From Amorphoplanes digitatis (lineage in GTDB: Bacteria; Actinomycetota; Actinomycetes; Mycobacteriales; Micromonosporaceae), in NCBI RefSeq assembly GCF_014205335.1, contig NZ_JACHNH010000001.1:4024501-4088500 (forward strand): DNA of 64,000 nt, given 5' to 3'. Both the position numbers and the translations under genes were made by a program. Numbering within the stretch: position 1 is the stretch's first letter; the number at the start of each line of letters is the position of its first letter. Below are positions 51,915 to 60,598 of the stretch, piece after piece. Below the pieces are notes generated by a model. It saw only the letters and a program-made list of their open reading frames with translations. It ran no database searches and was not told the origin of the DNA.

Positions 51915-52259
51915 CTAGAACTCGCCGACTCCGGGATGTTGGCCGGGGCCGTGGAACCGGGCGTCGTCGGGTTCGCCGATGCCGAAGCCGGCCGCGCCGG
52001 GTCCGTTCTCGGTCCGGGTGTCGGCCGGGGCCGGGCGGGTGCCGGTCCGGCCCTGCTTGAGCTGGAGGGCGGCGGCGGCCACTGCCGCGCCGCCGAGGGC
52101 GATCGCCACCAGGCCGAACACGACGCGCTGCGCGACGGTGACGGTGCCGGAGAGGACCAGGACGGCAACGATCAGGAAGGCGGCACCGACGAGAAGAAAT
52201 CCGATGACGCCGGTGGTGAACGCTGTCCGCGACATGGTCGCCTTGCGCTGGCGTTCCAT
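51915..52259 (-). CDS. small two-helix membrane protein
   Basis: The 114-aa protein has two membrane helices (about 16-38 and 44-63) followed by a Gly/Pro/Asp-rich polar tail with PGAAGFGIGEPDDARFHGPG. The ATG at 52259 or the one eight codons later (after AAGG) could be the start. It is not a recognised family and lies divergent to the nucleotidyltransferase gene. Confidence 0.55.
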   Translation of the reverse strand: MERQRKATMSRTAFTTGVIGFLLVGAAFLIVAVLVLSGTVTVAQRVVFGLVAIALGGAAVAAAALQLKQGRTGTRPAPADTRTENGPGAAGFGIGEPDDARFHGPGQHPGVGEF

Positions 52260-52315
52260 CTGTCGATGGTAGACACCGGCCCGTCCCGCGAACAAGGCGA
52301 AGCGGAACGAGTGTC

Positions 52316-52807
52316 ATGATCGACTCTGTGGGTATGGCCGCCGGTGAGGTGCACGCGGTGCTGGACGCCCTGGCGTCCGCGGGGTGCCGGGCCTGGATCA
52401 GCGGCGGCTGGGGCGTCGACGCGCTGGTGGGCCGGCAGACCCGGGTGCACCGCGACCTGGACCTCGCGATCGCCGCCGAGGGGGAGGGTGCGGCGCTGGG
52501 CGTGCTCGGCCGGCTCGGCTACGTCATCGAGACCGACTGGCGGCCGGTGCGGGTGGAGGTCGCCGGGCCGCGGGGGCGGGTGGACCTGCACCCGCTGACG
52601 TTCGACGAGGCCGGCGACGGTCTCCAGGCCGGCCTCGACGGCGCCGTCTTCCGGTGGCCGCGCGCCGACTTCACCAGCGGCGTCATCGGCGGCCGCCGGG
52701 TCGACTGCATCTCGGTCGGCCGGCAGCTGCTGTTCCACAGTGGCTACGAGCCCCGGGACGTCGACCGGGCGGACCTCGCCCTGCTGCGCCGGCTCGCGGG
52801 GGAGTGA
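52316..52807 (+). CDS. aminoglycoside/lincosamide-type nucleotidyltransferase
   Basis: The 163-aa protein has the motif WISGGWGVDALVGRQTRVHR followed by DLDLAI, the GG(W/G)-DxD signature of ANT(2'')/LnuA-like nucleotidyltransferases. Strand GRVDLHPLTF supplies the third acidic residue. It would adenylylate a small molecule such as an antibiotic. Chromosomal copies in antibiotic-producing actinomycetes are common and need not confer resistance. It ends 3 bp from the convergent molybdoenzyme gene. Confidence 0.82.
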   Translation: MIDSVGMAAGEVHAVLDALASAGCRAWISGGWGVDALVGRQTRVHRDLDLAIAAEGEGAALGVLGRLGYVIETDWRPVRVEVAGPRGRVDLHPLTFDEAGDGLQAGLDGAVFRWPRADFTSGVIGGRRVDCISVGRQLLFHSGYEPRDVDRADLALLRRLAGE

Positions 52808-52809
52808 GC

Positions 52810-54048
52810 TCAGGCCGCGACGACCCGGTGGCGGACCACGGCGTCGAAGAGGTAGCCAAGTGAATTGTGGATGGTCGTGTCCGGCTGGGTGTTGCCGCGC
52901 ACGTCCGTTGCCCGGGCCAGCAGCTCGTGCTCGCCCGCGGCCGGCCGCCAGTCGATCTCCCAGCGCTGCCAGGCCGCGCCCTCGCTGCCGCCGACCTTGC
53001 GGGCCCGGCGCCAGCGTGCGCCGCCGTCGGTGCTGACCTCGACGTGGCGGATGGCGCCGCCCGCCGACCAGGAGCGGCCGCGCAGCCGGGTGTGCTCGCC
53101 GGCGGGTAGCTGGGCGCCCTGGTCCAGCTCGAACGCGCTCTTGACCACCTGGCGGTCGAACGGCTGCCCCTCGGCGGGGTAGTCGGCGCCGAAGAGCCGG
53201 TAGAACTGGGTGTTCCACGGTGAGAAGAGCGGGGCGTCGGAGACCTCGATGGCACCCAGCCACTTGATCGAGGCGATGCCGATCCAGTGCGGCACGATCA
53301 GCCGCACCGGCCGGCCGTGGTCGGCCGGCAGCGGTTCGCCGTTCATCTCGTACGCGACGAGCACGTCGTGCAGCGCCTTGCGTACGGGCAGCGGGCGGCG
53401 CACCGGCCCGAGGTCGACGCCGCCGGTGACGAAGTTCGGGTCGAGGCCGGACGGCAGCACATCGACCGCGTTGCGGCCCAGGCCCGCGCGCCGCAGGACC
53501 GTGGACAGGCGCACGCCGCGCCAGCGGGCTACGCCGACGCCGCCGAGCTTCCAGGCGGTGCCGGACACCGACTGCCCCTGCTGGCTGGTGAAGTAGCTGC
53601 GGCCGTTGCCCGCGCACTCCACCGTGGAGGTGACGGTCTCGGACGGCAGGCGGCGCAGGTCGTCGTACGAGAATTCGACCGGGCCGTGCCGCAGGCCGGC
53701 GCCGAAGATCCGCAGCCGCCAGTCCGCCGGCTCGATGATCGGGGTGCTGGTGTGGTTGCGGACGGAGAAGCGGTCGATCGGCACCAGGTAGCCCTGGTCG
53801 GCCATGGCCGACCAGCGCATCTCGGCGTTGGTGCCCAGGACCGTGAACAGCTCGGGCGGCAGGGGCTTGACGATCGGTCCGGCGGCGGCCCGTGCCGGGG
53901 TTGCGGCGGCGGTCGCGCCGGCCAGGCCGGCGCCGATCGCGGCGGTCAGCCTGAGCATGTCCCGGCGGGAGAAGCCGCCGGCCTCGCCGGCCAGCCACTG
54001 ACGCAGCCGCCGCCGGTCGTAGGCGCCCTCGTCCAGCATCTCGTCCAT
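52810..54048 (-). CDS. sulfite oxidase-family molybdopterin enzyme, Tat-exported
   Basis: The 412-aa protein has a twin-arginine signal (FSRRDMLRLTAA, about 26-60), the Moco domain with the molybdenum-ligand Cys145 in VECAGNGRSYF, and HWIGIASIKWLGAIEVSD. The C-terminal Mo-co dimerisation domain includes EVSTDGGARWRRAR. It resembles bacterial sulfite dehydrogenases or YedY-like enzymes and acts outside the cytoplasmic membrane. The ~45 residues between the signal and Moco domain are normal. No heme gene adjoins it, so the electron acceptor is unknown. The ATG follows GGGAG. Confidence 0.92.
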   Translation of the reverse strand: MDEMLDEGAYDRRRLRQWLAGEAGGFSRRDMLRLTAAIGAGLAGATAAATPARAAAGPIVKPLPPELFTVLGTNAEMRWSAMADQGYLVPIDRFSVRNHTSTPIIEPADWRLRIFGAGLRHGPVEFSYDDLRRLPSETVTSTVECAGNGRSYFTSQQGQSVSGTAWKLGGVGVARWRGVRLSTVLRRAGLGRNAVDVLPSGLDPNFVTGGVDLGPVRRPLPVRKALHDVLVAYEMNGEPLPADHGRPVRLIVPHWIGIASIKWLGAIEVSDAPLFSPWNTQFYRLFGADYPAEGQPFDRQVVKSAFELDQGAQLPAGEHTRLRGRSWSAGGAIRHVEVSTDGGARWRRARKVGGSEGAAWQRWEIDWRPAAGEHELLARATDVRGNTQPDTTIHNSLGYLFDAVVRHRVVAA

Positions 54049-54199
54049 CGGCTTCGCTCCCTCTCGCGGTGCCCGCGGCGGCGGGTAACGAGCATGGTAA
54101 GCCCATAGGCCAGATAGGAGAAGAGGTATGGCTGGCCCTACCCGAGGACTCCGGCCAGCACCCTGGTCCCCGCCGGCCGCGCCCGCCTAACCTGCGGTG

Positions 54200-55006
54200 A
54201 TGCGTGGTCACCTCGAACACTTGCGAGCCGCACTGCTCGCCGCCCTCACCGCGACCCTCGTCGCGGCCTTCGTGGTCGGACCGCGCCTGCTCGCGGCCCT
54301 CGGGCCGGGCGGCGGCTTCGACAGCGAGCGCGAGCTGTCGGCGGCCCTGGGCGCGGAGTTCCCCGGTTACTGGCGCTCCGGCGGCCGCGACCTCCCGCCG
54401 GGCCTGGACCGGGCGGTCGACTACTGGTTCCGCTACCACGTCGCCAAGGCCGTGTTCGCCGCGCTCCTGCTGATCGTGCTGGTGGCGCTCGGCGTTCTGC
54501 TCTGGCGGGCGTTCCGGAGAGGCGGCCGCGGACCCCTGCTCGCGCCGGCCGGCGTTGTCGTCGTCGCGCTCGGGCTGTTCGCCACGGTGGCGCTGATGGC
54601 CAACATCCAGGGTGCGGCGGCACCCTTCGCCTCGGCGCTGCCGATGGTGGCGTCCGGCGGGGATCCCGCCGGCGCGCTCGATCAGGTACGGCGGGAGCTG
54701 GACGCGGCCGCGACCGGAGGCGGCCGGTTCTCGCCTCCACTCGCGGTGATGATCGGTGACTTCGCCCGCTTCCACGTGGTGCTCGCGGTGGTCGCCGCGG
54801 TCGTGGCGGCCGTGCTCATCGGCGTGAGCGCGGTGCTGTGGCGGCGGTTCGCGGCCGCCGACCGGCGGACCGGGCGGGTGCTGGGGTCGTTCGGTGTCCT
54901 GTCGGCGTTGTCGTCGCTGGTCCTCGTCGTCGTCGCCGCGGCGAACGCGAGCACCGCGGCGGATCCGGCGCCCGCGTTGCTGGCGTTCTTCAACGGCGGT
55001 TGGTGA
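54200..55006 (+). CDS. four-helix membrane protein, unknown
   Basis: The 268-aa protein has helices at about 10-33, 78-102, 112-136 and 190-215, a fifth near 230-250, and an extracytoplasmic loop GRDLPPGLDRAVDYWFRYHV. The C-terminus DPAPALLAFFNGGW is conserved-looking. A GTG lies one codon before the chosen ATG, and neither has a ribosome site, so leaderless translation is possible. I do not recognise the family. Confidence 0.65.
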   Translation: MRGHLEHLRAALLAALTATLVAAFVVGPRLLAALGPGGGFDSERELSAALGAEFPGYWRSGGRDLPPGLDRAVDYWFRYHVAKAVFAALLLIVLVALGVLLWRAFRRGGRGPLLAPAGVVVVALGLFATVALMANIQGAAAPFASALPMVASGGDPAGALDQVRRELDAAATGGGRFSPPLAVMIGDFARFHVVLAVVAAVVAAVLIGVSAVLWRRFAAADRRTGRVLGSFGVLSALSSLVLVVVAAANASTAADPAPALLAFFNGGW

Positions 55007-55011
55007 GGGGG

Positions 55012-55311
55012 TCAGGCGCCGTCGGAGCCGATCTCCGGCGGGATCGCGAGGGGGTGACGCTCGTCGTCGCGGGCGGCGACCCGCTCCATCTCGCGCACGT
55101 ACTGCCGGCGGGTGATCGCGGCGGCCACCAGCTGGGCGACCAGCACGCCCTCGAGGCTGCCCGGCTCCGGCCGGGACCCGGCCGTGGCCGGCCCGATCCG
55201 CTCGTGCGCCGGGCGGGCCTCCGGGTCCGGGGAGGTGTCCTGGACGATCAGCCAGATCGTGTACGCGCATGTACAGGCCACAAATGCCGTGAGCAGCAGC
55301 AGGAACAGCAT
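55012..55311 (-). CDS. small membrane protein upstream-linked to the M24 peptidase
   Basis: The 99-aa protein has one N-terminal helix (MLFLLLLTAFVACTCAYTIW) and a polar tail with ITRRQYVREMERVAARDDER, which looks like a SHOCT-like helical end. The ATG at 55311 has GGAGG at 8 bases. It begins 25 bp after the peptidase stop on the same strand. No function is assigned. Confidence 0.6.
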   Translation of the reverse strand: MLFLLLLTAFVACTCAYTIWLIVQDTSPDPEARPAHERIGPATAGSRPEPGSLEGVLVAQLVAAAITRRQYVREMERVAARDDERHPLAIPPEIGSDGA

Positions 55312-55336
55312 CGCCAGCACCTCCGGGCGTCCAATG

Positions 55337-56455
55337 TCAGGAGACGATGTGCATCTCGTGGCTCGTGCCGTTCAGCCGGCGCCCGCCGTCCGCGGTCACC
55401 GTCACGATGTCCTCGATGCGTACGCCGAAGCGGCCCGGCAGGTAGATGCCGGGCTCGATCGAGAAGCACATGCCGGGAACGAGCGTGCGCGTCTCGCCCT
55501 CGACCATGTACGGCGGCTCGTGGGTGGTCAGGCCGATCCCGTGGCCGGTCCGGTGGATGAAGTACTCGCCGTAGCCCGCGTCGCCGATCACCTTGCGGGC
55601 CGCGCGGTCGATCTCCTGGCAGGCGACGCCGGGGCGCACCGCCTCGAAGGCGGTCTGCTGTGCGCGGCGCACGATCTCGAAGACCTCGCGCTCCTCGCCG
55701 GACGGCGGCCCGACGTGCACGGTGCGGGTGGTGTCCGAGCCGTAGCCGTCCTTGAGGCCGCCGAAGTCGAGGACGACCATGTCGCCCTCCCGCACGACGC
55801 GGTCGCTCATCTCGTGATGCGGGTTGGCGCCGTTGGGCCCGGAGCCGACGATGGTGAAGTCCACCGTGTCGTGCCCGTGCTCGCGCAGGAAACCGGCCAG
55901 ATCGGCGGCGATCTCGCGCTCCTGGCGCCCGGCGAAGCGCACGCCGACGATCTGCCCGTACGCCGCGTCCGCCGCCGCGCCGGCGGCGGCGAGGCGGTCG
56001 ATCTCCTCGGCGTCCTTGATGGCGCGCAGCATCGGCAGCGTGCTGGTCATCGACGTGTATCCCGACCCGGGCAGCACCTCCTGGAGGGCGAGCAGGTGCA
56101 TCGCCCACGCCGCGTCGGAGACGGCGTAGCGGCCGTCCGGGTCGAGCAGGCGCGCGGTCCGCGCGTACGGGTCGGTGCCGTCGGCCCAGTCGGTCAGCGA
56201 CACCGCCGAGACGCCGTCGGCGCGCTCGGCGTCGCCGCGTTCCAGGGCCGGGACGATCATGGCCGGGTCGCGCCCGGCACCGAGCACCAGCAGCGTGATC
56301 CGCTCGGTGATCGCGGTCGGCTGGTAGCCGGTGAAGTAGACGAGGTCGGGGCCCGGCGTCACGAGCAGGCCGGTCAGGCCGGCGTCCGCCGCCTGCGCCA
56401 CGGCGCGCTCCATCCGCTCGGTGAAGTCCTTCGGGGTGAACTGGCGTGCCGTCAT
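55337..56455 (-). CDS. M24B-family Xaa-Pro aminopeptidase/dipeptidase
   Basis: The 372-aa enzyme has a creatinase-like N-terminal domain (about 10-140) and a pita-bread catalytic domain. The metal ligands are DFGG, GSDTTR, HRTGHGIGL, SIEPGIY and RIEDIV. It cleaves X-Pro bonds with two Mn2+ or Co2+ ions. The ATG follows GGAGG and overlaps the stop of a 37-aa small ORF. It is divergent from the amino-acid permease and M20 peptidase, together forming a peptide-use cluster. Confidence 0.93.
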   Translation of the reverse strand: MTARQFTPKDFTERMERAVAQAADAGLTGLLVTPGPDLVYFTGYQPTAITERITLLVLGAGRDPAMIVPALERGDAERADGVSAVSLTDWADGTDPYARTARLLDPDGRYAVSDAAWAMHLLALQEVLPGSGYTSMTSTLPMLRAIKDAEEIDRLAAAGAAADAAYGQIVGVRFAGRQEREIAADLAGFLREHGHDTVDFTIVGSGPNGANPHHEMSDRVVREGDMVVLDFGGLKDGYGSDTTRTVHVGPPSGEEREVFEIVRRAQQTAFEAVRPGVACQEIDRAARKVIGDAGYGEYFIHRTGHGIGLTTHEPPYMVEGETRTLVPGMCFSIEPGIYLPGRFGVRIEDIVTVTADGGRRLNGTSHEMHIVS

Positions 56456-56565
56456 CGGCGAACACCTCCGGTACTGCGCGTGCGGATGCCGGGCCGCCGC
56501 CGGCATCCGGTCGCCGGTCCTCCCGGCGCCGCCCGGCCGGCCACTCGAAACTCTGTCGCCGACAT
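56452..56565 (-). CDS. 37-aa small ORF coupled to the M24 peptidase
   Basis: An ATG preceded by a strong GAGGAGAA site opens a 37-codon frame (MSATEFRVAGRAAPGGPATG, then Arg-rich with one Cys). It ends in TGA overlapping the peptidase ATG. It is basic and lacks a membrane helix. It may be a leader peptide for translational coupling, or a small peptide handled by the peptidase. Compositional bias makes chance possible. Confidence 0.4.
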   Translation of the reverse strand: MSATEFRVAGRAAPGGPATGCRRRPGIRTRSTGGVRR

Positions 56566-57270
56566 GGGTTCTCCTCGCCCCGGCCGCGGCCGCGTGCGGC
56601 CCCGCCCGAGCACTCAAGGCCGGTCGTTCGCGCCCGGCGGCCAGGCCGGATTCCGGACACCGGCGCCCTTGCAGCCTCACGGCTGATCGGAAGTACCAGC
56701 ATCGCCCGCAACGGATGATTCGACCCCAGCGGCCGTCCGGGCGCCGTGGATCGGCGGCGGGCCCACCCGACCCATCAGGCCGACCGCGCCTCGTGCGGAA
56801 CGCCGGGCGGAATCGGCCTGTCTCCGGTGAGCCTTTCAACCTGGCCTGTGCCGGCGCATCCGTGCCGTTTCCCTGCCAGGAGTTGCCGCCCGGCCACGTT
56901 GAAAAAGGCTCACTGTTCAGCCCCTGTATATCAGCTCCGGCGCCGGCGGGAGCCCCAAGCGCGGGGCTTGCTACCGGCTCGGCCCTGGCGAGGCACGCCG
57001 GCGGGCCGGAACGGGCCCGGAGTGCGTAGATCACCCGCATGGCTGCCTTCGCGTGGATCATGCCGCGCCCGTTCGCCGGCGGCGTGATACTCGGCCCGGG
57101 GATCGATGTCGACCAGCTAACCCGCTGAGGATGAGGCGGGTTCCATGTCGGCCGCCGATGATACCGCTGGACCGGCTGCCGGGGCTCTGGCGCCGGAGTG
57201 TTCGCAACGCCCGGGCGGCCGCCACCGTGGCCGGTCCGGCGGCGCGGTGTTCTGTTCAGGAGGCAGCAGT
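56566..57270. other. 705-bp intergenic region between divergent transcripts
   Basis: No gene of normal size is supported. A 29-codon frame MAAFAWIMPRPFAGGVILGP (57039-57128) has no ribosome site and is not proposed. The region is long for two divergent promoters and may hide a regulator relic or small RNA, but I see no hairpin-T or repeat. Confidence 0.45.
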
Positions 57271-58752
57271 ATGAGTGCGATGGACGGACCCGCCTCGCGG
57301 CCGGCGGCGACGCCGGCGTCGGCGGCAGACGACGGATCGAAGACACCCAAGAAGGTGATGGCCTACATCTCCTGGGTCGCACTGGCGTTGATGACCACCA
57401 GTTCCGTAGCCAGCCTCCGGCCGTCGCCGACCATGGCGGTGTACGGCCTGGCCAGCATCTTCCTCTACGTGGTGCCGGCGCTGGTGTTCCTGCTGCCGAC
57501 CTCGCTGGTCTCGGCGGAACTCGCCTCCGGCTGGACGGGCGGCGTCTACAACTGGGTCAGCCTGGGCATCTCCAAGCCTATGGGCTTCCTGGCCATCTGG
57601 TGCCAGTTCGCCATGACCATCTTCTACTACCCGAGCCTGCTCGGCTTCGTGGCCAGCACCCTGGCGTACGTGATCAACCCGGACCTGGCCACGAGCGGCG
57701 TGTGGACCGCGATCGTGATCATGGTCTGCTACTGGACCGGCGTCTGGGTCTCGTCGCGGGGCACCGGCTCGGTGGCCGGCCTGGCCAGCGGCGGCCTGAT
57801 CATCGGCACGCTGGTACCGGGCACGCTCCTGGTGATCCTCGGTGTCGCCTTCCTCGGCCAGGGCAACGAGTCGGCGGCGCCGATGACGGCGAGCAACCTG
57901 CTGCCGGCCTGGGCCGGACTGTCCAGCCTGGTGCTGATCGTCAACAACTTCCTGTCGTACTCCGGCATGGAGATGAACGCGGTGCACGTGTCCTCGCTGC
58001 GCAACCCGGGCCGAGAGTTCCCCCGGGCGATGTTCCTCGCGATGGGGCTGGTTCTGCTGATCTTCATCCTGCCCGCGCTGGCCATCAGCTGGGTCGTGCC
58101 GGCCGAGCAGCTCTCGCTCACGGCCGGGGTCATGCAGGCCTTCGACGCGGTGTTCGCCGAGTTCGGCACGCAGTGGCTCACCCCGATCCTCGGGATCATG
58201 CTGGTGGCCGCCTCGCTGGGCGGCATGCTCACCTGGCTGGCCGGCCCGTCGCGGGGCCTGCTGCTGATCTCCCGGCAGGAGGGCTACCTGCCGCCCTTCC
58301 TCCAGCGGCTCAACAAGCACGGCGTGCAGCAGAACATCCTGGTGACCCAGGGCGCGATCACCACAGTAATCGCGCTCGCGTACGCGTTCATCCCCGACGT
58401 CTCCAGCGCGTACTGGATCTTCTCGGTGATCACCACCCAGGTCTATCTGATCATGTACCTGCTGATGTTCGTGGCCGCCGTGCGGTTGCGGCGCAGCCAG
58501 CCCGACCACCCGCGCGGCTACCGCGCGCCGATGCTGACCGCGCTCTGCGGCATCGGCTTCGCCGCGTCGCTGGCCGCGCTGCTGATCGGGTTCATCCCGC
58601 CGTCGCAGTTCGGCTCCGGAAGCGTCGGCTTCTACCTGGCGGTCGTCGCCGGCGGCGCGCTGGGCCTCGGCCTGCTGGTGCCGTTCCTGTTCTACAAGTT
58701 CCGCAAGCCGTCCTGGAAGATGGCGCCCACTGATGAGGAGTCGCTGGCATGA
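57271..58752 (+). CDS. APC-family amino-acid permease (glutamate/GABA antiporter-like)
   Basis: The 493-aa transporter has 12 helices and the APC start KVMAYISWVALALMTTSSVA. SYSGMEMNAVHVSSLRNPGR and MLTWLAGPSRGLLLISRQEG resemble GadC/glutamate:GABA antiporters. The ATG follows AGGAGG. It overlaps the next gene (ATGA), and a peptidase follows, so it probably moves amino acids in connection with peptide degradation. The substrate is not certain. Confidence 0.9.
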   Translation: MSAMDGPASRPAATPASAADDGSKTPKKVMAYISWVALALMTTSSVASLRPSPTMAVYGLASIFLYVVPALVFLLPTSLVSAELASGWTGGVYNWVSLGISKPMGFLAIWCQFAMTIFYYPSLLGFVASTLAYVINPDLATSGVWTAIVIMVCYWTGVWVSSRGTGSVAGLASGGLIIGTLVPGTLLVILGVAFLGQGNESAAPMTASNLLPAWAGLSSLVLIVNNFLSYSGMEMNAVHVSSLRNPGREFPRAMFLAMGLVLLIFILPALAISWVVPAEQLSLTAGVMQAFDAVFAEFGTQWLTPILGIMLVAASLGGMLTWLAGPSRGLLLISRQEGYLPPFLQRLNKHGVQQNILVTQGAITTVIALAYAFIPDVSSAYWIFSVITTQVYLIMYLLMFVAAVRLRRSQPDHPRGYRAPMLTALCGIGFAASLAALLIGFIPPSQFGSGSVGFYLAVVAGGALGLGLLVPFLFYKFRKPSWKMAPTDEESLA

Positions 58753-59186
58753 ACCCCTCTGTCGCGCACACGAGTCATCGCACGGTCTACCTCATCTTCG
58801 GCGTCGCGTTCCTGCTGCTGACCGGCATCGCCCTGCTCACCTTCCACAGCGCGGAGGAGAGCCGCGAGGCCGACGCGAAGGCCGACCAGCTGATCAGCGA
58901 GCTCACCGCGGCCGGTGCGCGCGCACCGTCGCAGGAGCAGATCGCCCGCGTGCTCGGCGACGACGGCGGCGCGGTCTGCGCGAACGCGGGCGAGGCGCTC
59001 AGCCGCGGCGTGCTCTACAGCCAGATCACCAACGGCGCCGCCGGACCGGGCCAGCGGCCGGTCATCGCCGACAGCAAGGTCGTACAGGGCCAGTTGCTGA
59101 TCATGAAGGTCTACTGCCCGGACAAGGTCGCGGAGTTCCAGCAGGTCGTGGACGATCTCGAGTTCGACGACGTGGCCGCCCGGTGA
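58749..59186 (+). CDS. membrane-anchored or secreted small protein
   Basis: The 145-aa protein has an N-terminal helix (about 13-33) and an outer domain with ARAPSQEQIARVLGDDGGAV and two cysteines (AVCANAG, KVYCPDK), which may pair. It overlaps the permease stop (ATGA) and the peptidase GTG (GTGA), so the three are one operon. I do not recognise a family. Its place suggests an accessory of the permease or peptidase. Confidence 0.75.
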   Translation: MNPSVAHTSHRTVYLIFGVAFLLLTGIALLTFHSAEESREADAKADQLISELTAAGARAPSQEQIARVLGDDGGAVCANAGEALSRGVLYSQITNGAAGPGQRPVIADSKVVQGQLLIMKVYCPDKVAEFQQVVDDLEFDDVAAR

Positions 59187-60535
59187 CCGCCGTGGAGCTG
59201 CGCCGCCGCGTCGCCGACCTGATGGGCCAGGCGCGCAGCGACCTGGCCGAGCTGGTCGCGATCCCGTCGGTCGCCGACCCCCGGCAGTTCCCGCCGGAGG
59301 AATGCGCGCGGGCGGCCCGGTGGGTGGCCGACGCGTTCACCTCCGTCGGCTTCACGGGCATGGGCCTGCACGAGACCGCGGACGGCAGCTCCGCCGTCTA
59401 CGGCGAGCGCCCGGGCACCGACCGGGACGCGCCGACGGTCCTGCTGTACGCGCACTACGACGTCCAACCGCCGCTGGACGCTGCGGCCTGGCGCACCCCG
59501 CCGTTCGAGCTGACCGAGGCCGGCGGCCGCTGGTACGGCCGGGGCACCGCCGACTGCAAGGGCAACATCGTCATGCACCTCACGGCGCTGCGCGCGCTCG
59601 ACGGGCCGGTGCCGGTGAACCTGAAGGTCGTCGTGGAGGGTTCGGAGGAGCAGGGCACGGGCGGGCTGGAGGACTTCGTCGTGCACCACCCCGACCTGCT
59701 GCGCGCCGACACGATCCTGGTGTGCGACACCGGGAACGCGGCGGTCGGGCTGCCGGCCGCCACCGTGACGCTGCGCGGCATGGTCAACGTCGTGGTGACC
59801 GTCGAGGCGCTCGCCGGTGAGCTGCACTCCGGGATGTTCGGCGGCGCCGCACCGGACGCCCTGGCGGCGCTGGTGCACATCCTGGCGACGCTGCGCGATC
59901 AGGCCGGCAACACCACCGTCACCGGCCTGGACCACACTCAGACGTGGACCGGTGAGCCGTACCCCGCCGATCGGTTCCGGGCCGACGCGGGACCGCGCGA
60001 CGGCGTGGCGCTGCTGGGCGACGGCACGGTGTCGGACATGATCTGGGCCCGGCCGGCGCTCACCATCCTGGGCATCGACTGCCCGCCCGTGGTCGGCTCG
60101 GCGGCGGCGATCCAGCCGCGCGCCCGGGCCCGGCTCAACCTGCGGGTGCCGCCGGGCACGGACGCCGTCAAGGCGCAGGACGCGCTCATCGCGCACCTCC
60201 AGGCGGCGGCGCCGTGGGGCGTACACGTCACTGTGGAGAGCGAGGCCGTCGGCCAGCCGTTCGAGGCGCGCACCGGCGGCCCCGCGTACCGGGCGCTGTC
60301 CTCGGCCATGGACGAGGCCTTCGGCCGGCCGATGACCACGCTGGGGCAGGGCGGCTCGATCCCGCTCTGCAACGTCTTCGCCGACACCTACCCGGACGCG
60401 GAGATCATCCTGATGGGGGTCGAGGAGCCGCAGGCGCTGATCCACGCCCCGAACGAGAGCGTCGACCCCCGCGAGATCGCCGACATGGCCCTCGCGGAGG
60501 CGCTGTTCCTGCAGCGGTACTCCGGCGGTCGTTGA
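59183..60535 (+). CDS. M20-family dipeptidase/metallopeptidase
   Basis: The 450-aa enzyme has the M20 metal-binding blocks YAHYDVQP (His, Asp), GRGTADCKGN (bridging Asp), EGSEEQGTGG (catalytic Glu pair) and HAPNESV (His). The dimerisation lid lies at about 190-330. It removes C-terminal or dipeptide residues in the cytosol. The GTG overlaps the preceding stop. The Glu pair and lid motif RGMVNVVVTVEALAGELHSG match the CNDP/PepV-like dipeptidase group. Confidence 0.92.
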   Translation: MTAVELRRRVADLMGQARSDLAELVAIPSVADPRQFPPEECARAARWVADAFTSVGFTGMGLHETADGSSAVYGERPGTDRDAPTVLLYAHYDVQPPLDAAAWRTPPFELTEAGGRWYGRGTADCKGNIVMHLTALRALDGPVPVNLKVVVEGSEEQGTGGLEDFVVHHPDLLRADTILVCDTGNAAVGLPAATVTLRGMVNVVVTVEALAGELHSGMFGGAAPDALAALVHILATLRDQAGNTTVTGLDHTQTWTGEPYPADRFRADAGPRDGVALLGDGTVSDMIWARPALTILGIDCPPVVGSAAAIQPRARARLNLRVPPGTDAVKAQDALIAHLQAAAPWGVHVTVESEAVGQPFEARTGGPAYRALSSAMDEAFGRPMTTLGQGGSIPLCNVFADTYPDAEIILMGVEEPQALIHAPNESVDPREIADMALAEALFLQRYSGGR

Positions 60536-60598
60536 CGCCGGTCCCGGGCCGAGGGAGACCGGCCCGGTCGCGGCACGCGTCGAATCGGAGGGAGCAGG

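Noticed and set aside
57039-57128. 29-codon ORF upstream of the amino-acid permease
   Set aside because: No ribosome site and no overlap or conserved feature; kept only as a remark for the intergenic region.
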